A DNA stretch of 8,575 nt from Desulfurellales bacterium (GTDB lineage Bacteria; Campylobacterota_A; Desulfurellia; Desulfurellales; Hippeaceae). Position 1 is the stretch's first letter. Each line of letters opens with the position of its first letter. The DNA is taken from the NCBI GenBank assembly GCA_027064405.1, contig JAMOPP010000152.1, positions 1-8,575 on the forward strand. Reading direction: 5' to 3'. The notes under the pieces are model-generated. The model did no database searches and was not told where the DNA came from. It worked only from the letters and a program-made list of their open reading frames with translations. Positions 1 through 6,949 of this stretch are shown in pieces. The position numbers were made by a program, and so were the translations under genes.

Positions 1-1218
1 ATCTTGTGGGTCAGTGTTTTTATGGCTCTGTTTATGTTCAAATGCATGTGCATAGGCGGCGGAAAGTTCTAAATTTTTGCTAAATTTATAACTCGCACCC
101 ACCGTTGCATGCGTCTCTACAACAGCAGTAGCTATAATATTAGCATTTACATCTTCGTCCTTAATCGGGCTTTTACCGTAGTTAAAACCGGCTCTCAATG
201 TTAAGGCATCAGTTGCGGCATACTCCGCACCAACTGCAAATACCCATTGATTCTTCCAATGGAACGGCCATTTGTCCATAGTACTCATTCCATCAATATC
301 AACCTCATCCATAACATCGTGATAGTTAATCCATCTTACATCAGCCTCTATCTTCAAAGGCTCAATAGGTCTTACATTGACACCGAACGCAATCTGTCTT
401 GGCATATCAAGTCTCATTTTCACCTTATCATCGGCAATCATAAAGTTATCGGGCGTTGTATTCCATTCGAGTTTCTGCATCCACCTTTTTGATTTATATA
501 CGAGACCAAGCTGAACCATATCGTTAATCTTATAAACAATACCTAAATCAAATCCTATACCGTAGGCATTTGTAGAATCCATGGAAAGTTTGTAAATAGT
601 TGGAACAGAGACATAGCCTCCTGACCCGTTTGGAACACTTTGCGTAGTGCCCATATTTTTGAAATTCATTTCTAAACCCATTGATTGATAGACAAATACG
701 GGTGCAAAACCTATGGATAGCTTATCGTTTACCCTGTATGCTCCGCCAATAGCCATCTCCATCATTGCCATATTTGACCAAGCCTTAGTTAAAGCACCGT
801 TATTACCAGCTAAATTGTTGTCAGAAAAATCATCACCCATACCGGAGACACCATACATACCGATACCAAATGTAAAATTAGAATCTACCGCATTTTCCCC
901 TTTTGGATTCATTGCAAAACCGGCCGCCGGAACAACATATAGATTTGAATCGCTATCACTCCCGTTTAATTTTCTTCTTGGTGAAAAGGCAGCTCCGCCG
1001 ATATCAAATGTTGTGCCCTTTAACCATGCAATACCTGCAGGGTTCTGCAATATTGTTGAAGCGTCCTGTGGGTTAGCAACGACTGCTCCTGCCATACCAA
1101 GTGATTTTGCACCTGTGGCTATCATATAATAACCATTTGTAGCGTTAGAAACAGATGCAGCACCAATAACCAATCCGGCTGCCAAAACAGCACTAAAAAG
1201 TTTTTTCTTAAAAACCAT
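1..1218 (-). CDS. FadL/OmpP1/TodX-family outer-membrane transport protein (3' end cut off by window edge)
   Basis: This is an outer-membrane beta-barrel of the family that takes up long-chain fatty acids and other hydrophobic compounds. The frame is open for 406 codons from ATG at 1218 to the left edge with no stop. Residues 1-26 form a clear signal peptide: a Lys run at 4-6, a hydrophobic core, and probable cleavage after SVSNA. The mature N-terminus has the family hallmark: GAKSLGMAGA at 36-45, then an NPAG motif at 59-62, which form the plug/hatch region. The rest alternates short aromatic and polar strands typical of a barrel, and the last visible stretch (YKFSKNLELSAAYAHAF) resembles the penultimate strands of the family. 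From usual lengths of about 430-450 residues, only some 25-45 residues should be missing. A GGAGG lies 6 bases before the ATG. It is separated from lepB by 207 bases and has its own promoter. The substrate cannot be told from sequence; hydrocarbons or fatty acids are both possible. Confidence 0.88.
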   Translation of the reverse strand, partial: MVFKKKLFSAVLAAGLVIGAASVSNATNGYYMIATGAKSLGMAGAVVANPQDASTILQNPAGIAWLKGTTFDIGGAAFSPRRKLNGSDSDSNLYVVPAAGFAMNPKGENAVDSNFTFGIGMYGVSGMGDDFSDNNLAGNNGALTKAWSNMAMMEMAIGGAYRVNDKLSIGFAPVFVYQSMGLEMNFKNMGTTQSVPNGSGGYVSVPTIYKLSMDSTNAYGIGFDLGIVYKINDMVQLGLVYKSKRWMQKLEWNTTPDNFMIADDKVKMRLDMPRQIAFGVNVRPIEPLKIEADVRWINYHDVMDEVDIDGMSTMDKWPFHWKNQWVFAVGAEYAATDALTLRAGFNYGKSPIKDEDVNANIIATAVVETHATVGASYKFSKNLELSAAYAHAFEHKQSHKNTDPQD

Positions 1219-1224
1219 AAAAAA

Positions 1225-1229
1225 CCTCC
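1225..1229 (-). promoter_or_regulatory. Ribosome binding site of the FadL-like gene
   Basis: A GGAGG on the minus strand sits 6 bases (all T) upstream of the ATG at 1218. It is the strongest Shine-Dalgarno match in the window and fixes the start, which in turn gives a well-formed signal peptide. Confidence 0.7.
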
Positions 1230-1272
1230 GACAATAAAGTTTATAACTAAGTTACTCTTTCAACTCAATTCT

Positions 1273-1299
1273 TTTATAATTTTATTATCTTATTGTCAA
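1273..1299 (-). promoter_or_regulatory. Sigma70-type promoter for the FadL-like gene
   Basis: Read on the minus strand, a perfect TTGACA (-35, positions 1299-1294) is followed after 15 bases by TATAAA (-10, positions 1278-1273). The spacer is shorter than the usual 17; with 17 bases the -10 would read TAAAAG, so the exact -10 is uncertain. A T-rich tract (TTTTTGTTTTTTTT, about 1314-1301) abuts the -35 on its upstream side, as an UP element would. Transcription would start near 1265, giving a leader of about 45 bases. It lies in the only sizeable intergenic gap of the window, before a gene expected to be highly expressed. Confidence 0.55.
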
Positions 1300-1316
1300 C
1301 AAAAAAAACAAAAACC

Positions 1317-1335
1317 GAATTAAAAAAAATAATTC
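1317..1335 (-). terminator. Weak hairpin, possible terminator of the lepB-ending transcript
   Basis: GAATTA and TAATTC form a perfect 6-bp inverted repeat around a 7-base T loop (minus strand), about 90 bases after the lepB stop. On the minus strand it is followed by GG and a long T-rich run. The stem has only one G-C pair and would be unstable, so this is a weak candidate. The same T run may instead serve the downstream promoter. No better hairpin was found between 1219 and 1425. Confidence 0.22.
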
Positions 1336-1425
1336 TACACCCGTCTTAAATGAGAGATAAATTTATTTACATATACTTCTTTTGTTGCCCAATAAGATTT
1401 TAAGGTAGAAAAAGTATTAAATAAG

Positions 1426-2061
1426 CTATTTTACCGTTTTAAAAAATCTATTAAACCTTATCTCTAACGGATTATATTCCCAAGAACCATAGATGATAAA
1501 AGCCTTTCCCGTTAAATTCTTCTCCGGCACAAAGCCCCAATATCTTGAATCGTAGGAATTATCCCTATTATCACCCATCATAAAATATTTATGTGGCGGA
1601 ATTTTTACAGGTCCCCAGTTGTCCCTCGAGCCGAACAGGGTTTTTGCAGGCATATAATCCGTATCCCTCGCATAAACATTCTCATCTCTATGTATCACAT
1701 AAGGTTCTGTCATTTTCTTACCGTCAATGTATAAAACCTTATTTTTCATCTCCAACACATCGTTTGGCGTTCCAATACATCGCTTTATAAAATATATATT
1801 TGGATTTTTAGGATACATAAAAACAACAATATCGCCGAATTTAGGCTCTTTGTTCTTGATTATAGTAGAGCCTGTAAAAGGCATACGAATTCCGTATATA
1901 AAACGATTTACAAGTATATGATCCCCTACAAGAAGTGTATCCTCCATAGATGAAGACGGTATTTTAAACGCCTCAATTACAAAAGCCCTGATAAACAGTG
2001 CAATAATGAGTGCAATAACAATCGACTTAACCCAATCCATTATCTTTTCTTTTCTATTCAA
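1426..2061 (-). CDS. lepB: Signal peptidase I (leader peptidase)
   Basis: This inner-membrane serine protease removes signal peptides from exported proteins such as the FadL-like and LolA-like products here. The protein has 211 residues. One membrane segment lies at about 12-28, followed by the catalytic serine motif PSSSM (Ser38 just before Met39). The general base is Lys93 in YFIKRCIGTPND. The family box GDNRDNSYDSRYWGFV at 163-178 is intact. It is shorter than E. coli LepB (324 residues, two membrane segments) and resembles the single-segment form widespread in other bacteria. The start is TTG at 2061, supported by AAGGAG 7 bases upstream; an in-frame ATG at 2040 has no comparable site. 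It follows uvrC after 56 bases without an evident terminator and is probably the last gene of the transcript. Confidence 0.95.
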   Translation of the reverse strand: MNRKEKIMDWVKSIVIALIIALFIRAFVIEAFKIPSSSMEDTLLVGDHILVNRFIYGIRMPFTGSTIIKNKEPKFGDIVVFMYPKNPNIYFIKRCIGTPNDVLEMKNKVLYIDGKKMTEPYVIHRDENVYARDTDYMPAKTLFGSRDNWGPVKIPPHKYFMMGDNRDNSYDSRYWGFVPEKNLTGKAFIIYGSWEYNPLEIRFNRFFKTVK

Positions 2062-2068
2062 TGCAATT

Positions 2069-2074
2069 CTCCTT
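2069..2074 (-). promoter_or_regulatory. Ribosome binding site deciding the TTG start of lepB
   Basis: AAGGAG on the minus strand lies 7 bases before TTG at 2061. It favours this start over the later ATG at 2040 and gives the charged N-terminus (MNRKEK) expected ahead of the membrane segment. Confidence 0.6.
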
Positions 2075-2117
2075 CCTTTTTTTTAAACGGGCAATTATAT
2101 CATCTATAATCTTAAAT

Positions 2118-3914
2118 TCAATTATTTAAAATTTCTTTTATAGCCTTTGCAGCTTTTACGGAAATACCTTTTATCGAAGAAATTTCACTAATGTCGGCAT
2201 TTTTTATATTCTCTATATTTACAAACTTATCAAATAAGAGTTTTTTCCTTTTCTGCCCTATAAATTTAACCCTATCCAAAGCACTTGATATTACAGACTG
2301 CTCCCTTTTCTTTCTGTGATAATTAACGGCAAATCTGTGAGATTCATCTCGAAGCATCTGCAAAAACTGCAATACATCTTCATCAACTTCAACAATCCCA
2401 TTTTCGTAATAGACACTGTCTTGCACATCTCCCATATTTCTTACAGAGATGTTATTGCGTTTCTCCTTTGCTATGCCTATTGTTTTAACGCCAAATGACG
2501 AGTAAAAGGCATTCACCTGAATCAAACCGCCGTCAACCAAAACAAGATTAGGAAGTCTGCTTGCACTTTTTAAAAGTAGCTTTTTATGTCTTTTCGCAGT
2601 CTCCTCCATTGCATCTTTTTCAAAATGAGAATCAAGAGAGTATCTTCTATACATTGCTCTGTTAAATCCGCCAAATTCATATCTTACGACACCGGAAACG
2701 ACATTTTCAAAACTGATATGGGATATATCAACTACATCTATAATGTATGGCAAATTTTTAAGATTAAACAGAATCTTGATTTTTTCCAAAACTTCCAACT
2801 GCTTTTCAAATTTTTTTAAATGAGCCTCTATTTCAAGCGTAGCATTTTTAGCTGCCATATGCAAAATACCCTTATTATGACCCTTTTTCGGAAAAATTAT
2901 TTTTACACTTTTGGATTTACCGGATAATATTTTGGATACAATATCCTTAGAGCTAAAATATTGAGACAGTATTATATCGGGTATGATTTCATTTTTTTCA
3001 AAATAATACTGTATAATAAATTCTTCCTTAAAATTATCATCAAGCTCCAAATTATAAAAAAAGAAGCTCCTATTCCCTACAATATTTGAAAATCTTATGT
3101 TTATAATATAAACGCAGATTACAATACCCTTTTTTTCAAAAGCGATAACATCTACGAATTTATCCCCTAAAGAACTTACAATCTGTTTATCCTCAAGAAC
3201 GCTCACAGCTTTAAGTTTATCCCTTGCAATAATTGCATTTTCATAGTCTTCATTTTTAATATAATCACTCAGCTTAGCCTTTATGTTTTTTTTAATTCTT
3301 GAAGGATTTATCAGAAGCTGCTTTATCTCCTCTATCATTGCTCTATAATCGCTTTCGCTAATTCTACCTATGCAGGGAGCGGAACATTTGCCCATTTGAT
3401 AATAGATGCACGCCGTTTTTGAGTGTTGACAGTTTTTTGAATTTTTCTGTATAATTTTATAGGAACTTTTTAGAATTTTTATAAGGTTGTGCAATTTTTC
3501 AACAGGCGTTATAGGTCCAAAATAAAAATCGTTCTTATTTCGCACACTCCTTGTAGAAAAAATTCTTGGATATTTCTCACTCAAACTTATGCATAAATAG
3601 GGATAGCTCTTATCATCTCTGAAAACAACATTATACGGAGGTCTGTGCTTTTTTATCAAATTTGATTCAAGTAGCAAGGCATCAAGCTCGCTTTTTACAA
3701 CAATAAATTCGAGCAGAGCCGCCTCTTTTACCATAGAGAGTTTGAAGATATCAAGATTATTCTCATTCAGATATGATTTTATACGATTTTTTAACTTTTT
3801 AGCCTTGCCTATATACAGAATTTCATTATCGGCAGAGCGCATAATATAAACACCTGGCTCTTGCGGAATATCATTAATCAGAGCTTTATTTTTAAAAATT
3901 TCTAAAGCTGCCAT
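2118..3914 (-). CDS. uvrC: UvrABC excinuclease subunit C
   Basis: This is the nuclease of nucleotide excision repair; it makes both incisions around a lesion marked by UvrA and UvrB. At 598 residues it has normal family length and all domains in order. The GIY-YIG nuclease carries GVY at 21-23, YIG at 34-36, Arg44 and Glu83, for the 3' cut. A cysteine group follows (Cys162, 169, 177, 181), matching the set that binds an iron-sulfur cluster in some UvrC proteins. The UvrB-binding UVR motif is at about 215-245. The RNase H-like nuclease for the 5' cut has Asp396 in VVDISH, Asp461 in LVDGG and His527 in RDESHRFA. Tandem helix-hairpin-helix motifs lie at about 555-597 (SSIKGISVKAAKAI). Its ATG follows the TAG of the preceding fusion gene with no base between. 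A GGAG lies only 3 bases before that ATG, so translation is probably coupled. Confidence 0.97.
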   Translation of the reverse strand: MAALEIFKNKALINDIPQEPGVYIMRSADNEILYIGKAKKLKNRIKSYLNENNLDIFKLSMVKEAALLEFIVVKSELDALLLESNLIKKHRPPYNVVFRDDKSYPYLCISLSEKYPRIFSTRSVRNKNDFYFGPITPVEKLHNLIKILKSSYKIIQKNSKNCQHSKTACIYYQMGKCSAPCIGRISESDYRAMIEEIKQLLINPSRIKKNIKAKLSDYIKNEDYENAIIARDKLKAVSVLEDKQIVSSLGDKFVDVIAFEKKGIVICVYIINIRFSNIVGNRSFFFYNLELDDNFKEEFIIQYYFEKNEIIPDIILSQYFSSKDIVSKILSGKSKSVKIIFPKKGHNKGILHMAAKNATLEIEAHLKKFEKQLEVLEKIKILFNLKNLPYIIDVVDISHISFENVVSGVVRYEFGGFNRAMYRRYSLDSHFEKDAMEETAKRHKKLLLKSASRLPNLVLVDGGLIQVNAFYSSFGVKTIGIAKEKRNNISVRNMGDVQDSVYYENGIVEVDEDVLQFLQMLRDESHRFAVNYHRKKREQSVISSALDRVKFIGQKRKKLLFDKFVNIENIKNADISEISSIKGISVKAAKAIKEILNN

Positions 3915-5585
3915 CTACTCCATACTCATATAAAAATTATCAAGTTTTGATTTTATAAAATCTTCAGCCTGCATTCTTATTTTTTTACCGTATCTATACA
4001 TTTTGTTTTCATACTGCAAATCTTTTAATATATTGGGGTTTTTATTCAACATATTTTTGTATCCATTTTTATCAAAACGCAGAAAACCAACCTCAACCGA
4101 GTGCAAATTTTTAATTAGCTTTACGCTATCAAAAACTTCGCCGTATTCATTTAAATAATCAAAAATAACAGGGTCAATTCTGATACCTATTTTAAACCCA
4201 AGCTCATCAAGTTTTTTTATAGCCTTCATACGCGCTTCAAAACTTGGAGTTAAATTCTCAAATTTCTTAACTACCGAGTTAGGGGATAATGAAAATGCCA
4301 TAATAATATTTTTAGAAGGGACAATGCTGATAAAATCCTCAATTCTGTCTGATTTTGTTCTTAGCTCAAGATAAATATCATCATTAAAATGTGAAAAGAA
4401 CTCAACCAATTTAATATTAAAATCTGACAAATAACTTAAAGCAACGGTGTCTGAAAAAGTGCCTGCAAAAAAATAAAGGGGTCTTCGAGTGTTGTACTTA
4501 ACAACCCTTTCTATTTCTTTAAAATAGTCTTCATAGTTTAAGAAAATTACGGGATTAAAACTCTTAAAATAGCCTTTCAAAAAGCAGTAGCTACAGTCAT
4601 ACACACAATTATAGGCATTTAGAATAGAATATCCGCTTTCACCATCAGGCGTATAATGATTTGGCGTTTTTCTCAAAAATTCACCCTTTTTATTTGCGAA
4701 AATAACGGCTTTTCTATCCTTCATATTATGAAAATAAGGAACATAATCATTAACTTCTTTTACATTAAATTTACTTAAATTTATTTTAATCCTGCTTCTG
4801 TCAATATTCTTTTCCAAAACAATCAACGGCTTTTCAAACTGTTCGGTTTTTAACATATGTTTGTTCAATTTGATTTTTTTGTAAAGTTTTTGTCTGTTCG
4901 AAAAGCTCAACCGCTTTTTTTCTATAATTTTACACAGTTTATCAACAATATTTTTATCGATAAATCCCGTATTTTTTAAAATTTCGATTTTAATGCTATT
5001 TTTATCTATATCTATCAATCTATCAACAAAATTTACTAACCTGTTTAAATCATAATCAAATGGATTTTTTCTTATATCTCGTAGTTCGGATAATTTATTC
5101 GTATCGCTTACAGTTTTTAAAATTATACCGAATTTATTCAAGGATTTCACTGCTTTTGCGAAAAAATAAGCCTCATTGTCAATTAAATCGGCAAATTTAC
5201 TTAAATATTCATTATCAAAATTCACACCTTCGAGCAAAGTTACAATATCAGCACTTTTAAAATCTGCAATATTTGCCATATCTATGGGATTGAAGACGGG
5301 ATTTAGAGATTTATCCATTAATTTCACCCTTCTTGCCGTGCAGAAATCACCTACTTTAAATTTTTTACCGACGCTGCCTGCTATTCCAAATAAAACAGAA
5401 ATCTCTATATCGTTATATATTGAAATTATATTTGCAACAGAATAACTTAAAGCAAGTGAGCCTTGTCCGTAATTTACAAAAACCGACAATGCGTCATTTT
5501 TAAAGATTCCGTCTTTTTTCTTGAGCTTATAATGATTTATTAAGAGCTCAATCTCCTTTAGATGTTCGCTTACAATAAGAATCAT
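3915..5585 (-). CDS. Fusion: MTA/SAH-nucleosidase-like domain + spore-photoproduct-lyase-like radical SAM domain
   Basis: This two-domain protein has 556 residues from ATG 5585. Residues 1-190 look like the nucleoside phosphorylase/hydrolase superfamily. They show NYGQGSLALS at 38-47, FGIAGSVGKKFKVGDF at 66-81, DNEA at 136-139 and VSD at 159-161. Against recalled E. coli MTA/SAH nucleosidase, Glu11, Glu138 and Asp161 fall where catalytic Glu12, Glu174 and Asp197 sit, and the 23-residue spacing of the last two is identical. Residues 190-252 are a Lys-rich, probably helical linker. From about 253 the protein resembles SplB: a radical SAM triad CX3CX2C at Cys327, 331, 334; GTFSD at 375-379; a matching RTKSDRIEDF region; FSLSPNSVVKKFE; and GFKIGIRIDPV. 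SplB's hydrogen-donor Cys is Thr376 here and one of its tyrosines is Phe335. An upstream in-frame TTG at 5621 would add 12 residues, but ATG 5585 gives the natural start of the fold. Neither start has a good ribosome site. It overlaps the LolA-like gene by 38 bases and abuts uvrC. The substrate is unknown. Confidence 0.85.
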   Translation of the reverse strand: MILIVSEHLKEIELLINHYKLKKKDGIFKNDALSVFVNYGQGSLALSYSVANIISIYNDIEISVLFGIAGSVGKKFKVGDFCTARRVKLMDKSLNPVFNPIDMANIADFKSADIVTLLEGVNFDNEYLSKFADLIDNEAYFFAKAVKSLNKFGIILKTVSDTNKLSELRDIRKNPFDYDLNRLVNFVDRLIDIDKNSIKIEILKNTGFIDKNIVDKLCKIIEKKRLSFSNRQKLYKKIKLNKHMLKTEQFEKPLIVLEKNIDRSRIKINLSKFNVKEVNDYVPYFHNMKDRKAVIFANKKGEFLRKTPNHYTPDGESGYSILNAYNCVYDCSYCFLKGYFKSFNPVIFLNYEDYFKEIERVVKYNTRRPLYFFAGTFSDTVALSYLSDFNIKLVEFFSHFNDDIYLELRTKSDRIEDFISIVPSKNIIMAFSLSPNSVVKKFENLTPSFEARMKAIKKLDELGFKIGIRIDPVIFDYLNEYGEVFDSVKLIKNLHSVEVGFLRFDKNGYKNMLNKNPNILKDLQYENKMYRYGKKIRMQAEDFIKSKLDNFYMSME

Positions 5586-6084
5586 TAAAATTATAAATGG
5601 TTTTGTTGGAATAGATATCAATAATTGTGAGATTATCTATACTATTTTTGCAAAATGCAAGTTCAACACTATCTACATTACTTTGATATTTTGGCTCCAA
5701 AATATAAAGGTTTTTCTTCTTTTTAACAAAAAACAGTTCATTGAATTTTTTCTTGCCGAGAAACATAAGGTATAAAATTTTGTTGAATCCGTTCAGCTTA
5801 TAAATAGTCTTCTTGCCATTTATATAGTCCACCGCCTCAAAATTATTAATAACAACCCTTTCATTTTTATAATCAAAAACCATATATTTTTTATCTTTAA
5901 TTGTCAGTCTGCCGTTCTTTACAATTGATTGACCACTCATTGAGTTTATAACCGTCTGCTTAAAACATAGGGCGGTATCTTTATTACTGTATAATTTAAA
6001 TATATTCTCTAATTCGCACGCCTTAACCTGAGCTATGAGCAATGCCGACAAGATTAGAAACAGACTCAATATTCTCATCTGCAA
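5548..6084 (-). CDS. Exported LolA-like protein (probable periplasmic lipoprotein-carrier fold)
   Basis: This small exported basic protein of 178 residues has a signal peptide at about 1-22 (hydrophobic stretch LSLFLILSALLIA, then QVKA). The mature part resembles LolA/outer-membrane lipoprotein carrier proteins: CFKQTV near 40-45, NGRLTIKDKKYMVFDYKNER at 57-76 (the usual G-L-x-I-x-K-P-x-x-x-x-x-Y strand pair), then a strand-rich half-barrel. LolA ferries lipoproteins across the periplasm; family members in other operons bind other lipids. It has four cysteines (23, 40, 145, 171). Cys23 would be the first mature residue, but Lys at -2 makes a poor lipobox, so disulfides are as likely as a lipid anchor. 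TTG at 6084 has AGGAG 5 bases upstream, the same layout as pyrD; ATG at 6078 (11 bases) is an alternative. Its first 62 bases overlap the end of pyrD. The similarity is weak and judged by eye. Confidence 0.65.
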   Translation of the reverse strand: MQMRILSLFLILSALLIAQVKACELENIFKLYSNKDTALCFKQTVINSMSGQSIVKNGRLTIKDKKYMVFDYKNERVVINNFEAVDYINGKKTIYKLNGFNKILYLMFLGKKKFNELFFVKKKKNLYILEPKYQSNVDSVELAFCKNSIDNLTIIDIYSNKTIYNFNDSYCKRTSKGD

Positions 6085-6949
6085 GATATCTCCTAATTCC
6101 TTTTATTATATCAATTGATATGTCAGGCTGTGTAAAATTAGCACTGCCGATTTCTATTAAAGATGCACCTGCCATAATATACTGCAAAGCCACATCTGCA
6201 TTGTATATGCCTCCGACACCTATTATCGGTATATCAACATTTTCAAATACTTCATAAACCATTCTTACGCCGACAGGATAAATCGCAGCACCGCTTAATC
6301 CTCCGGTTTTATTGTCAAGATAAGGTTTTTTGGTTTTGGTATCTATAACCATACCGGTTATTGTATTAATTAAACTTACAGCATCGGCTTTTGCATCTTT
6401 GGCTGCTTGGGCTATAAGGGTAATATCCGTAACATTAGGCGTGAGCTTAACGATGACAGGCTTATCTGTATTTTGTTTTATAGATGAAGTGAGTTTAAAA
6501 ACATTATCGGGATTCTTGCCAAACAGAGAGCCACCTTCGGCAACATTCGGACACGAAACATTCACCTCTATAGCGCTTATTATTTCTTCTTTGTTTAATC
6601 TTTGTGTAATTTCTATAAATTCTTCATCCTTAGTGCCGTAAATATTCGCAATAATATGGGTATTTAAATTGTTTATATAAGGCAATTTTTCTGCAATAAA
6701 TTTATCTACACCTACATTTTGAAGACCTATTGCGTTGAGCATACCGCATGGAGTTTCTATAATTCTCGGGGGCTTATTGCCCTGTTTTTCGCTAAGACTC
6801 AAACCCTTCACAATAAATCCGCCAAGTTCATTCAAATCCATATACTTTTGGTATTCAAGTCCGTATCCAAATGTGCCTGAAGCGGTTAAGATGGGATTTT
6901 TAAATATAATATTTCCAAGCTTAACTGCAAGATTTACATTTTTTCCCAC
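6023..6949 (-). CDS. pyrD: Dihydroorotate dehydrogenase, class 1B catalytic subunit
   Basis: It oxidises dihydroorotate to orotate with FMN, the fourth step of UMP synthesis, in the cytoplasm. The protein has 308 residues, close to the 311 of B. subtilis PyrD. The catalytic base is Cys133 in NVSCPN (130-135), which marks class 1; class 2 enzymes use Ser. FMN and substrate residues are visible: ASGTFGYG at 23-30, Lys48 in VKGLS, Asn72 in MLNAIGLQN, Lys168 in VKLTPN, GGLSG at 216-220 and the phosphate-binding IIGVGGI at 242-248. The neighbouring PyrK identifies it as the 1B form, which passes electrons through FAD and 2Fe-2S to NAD. It starts at GTG 6949 with AAGGAG 5 bases upstream, inside the end of pyrK (16-base overlap). 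Its own last 62 bases also encode the start of the LolA-like protein. Confidence 0.96.
   Translation of the reverse strand: MGKNVNLAVKLGNIIFKNPILTASGTFGYGLEYQKYMDLNELGGFIVKGLSLSEKQGNKPPRIIETPCGMLNAIGLQNVGVDKFIAEKLPYINNLNTHIIANIYGTKDEEFIEITQRLNKEEIISAIEVNVSCPNVAEGGSLFGKNPDNVFKLTSSIKQNTDKPVIVKLTPNVTDITLIAQAAKDAKADAVSLINTITGMVIDTKTKKPYLDNKTGGLSGAAIYPVGVRMVYEVFENVDIPIIGVGGIYNADVALQYIMAGASLIEIGSANFTQPDISIDIIKGIRRYLADENIESVSNLVGIAHSSG
6090..6094 (-). promoter_or_regulatory. Ribosome binding site of the LolA-like gene, inside pyrD
   Basis: AGGAG on the minus strand is followed by ATATC and TTG at 6084. The pyrD site has nearly the same arrangement (AAGGAG, ATATT, GTG), which supports TTG as the start. 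The ATG at 6078 would be 11 bases away, still possible. Confidence 0.5.

Noticed and set aside
247..1129. Open frames on the plus strand at 247-492 and 713-1129
   Set aside because: They lie opposite the FadL-like gene, lack ribosome sites and have no family features; the minus-strand frame has a signal peptide and NPAG motif.
1301..1330. Runs of A at 1301-1308 and 1322-1329 as a repeat element
   Set aside because: They are short homopolymer tracts in AT-rich intergenic DNA; no unit repeats with spacing and no sign of an array.
4854..4856. Internal ATG at 4856 as a separate start for the SplB-like part, which would make two genes
   Set aside because: No Shine-Dalgarno sequence precedes it and no stop separates the domains, so a single fused protein is the simpler reading.
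5586..5621. Upstream TTG start at 5621 for the fusion gene
   Set aside because: It adds 12 residues ahead of the first strand of the nucleosidase fold and has no ribosome site; ATG 5585 starts the fold as in relatives. It cannot be fully excluded.
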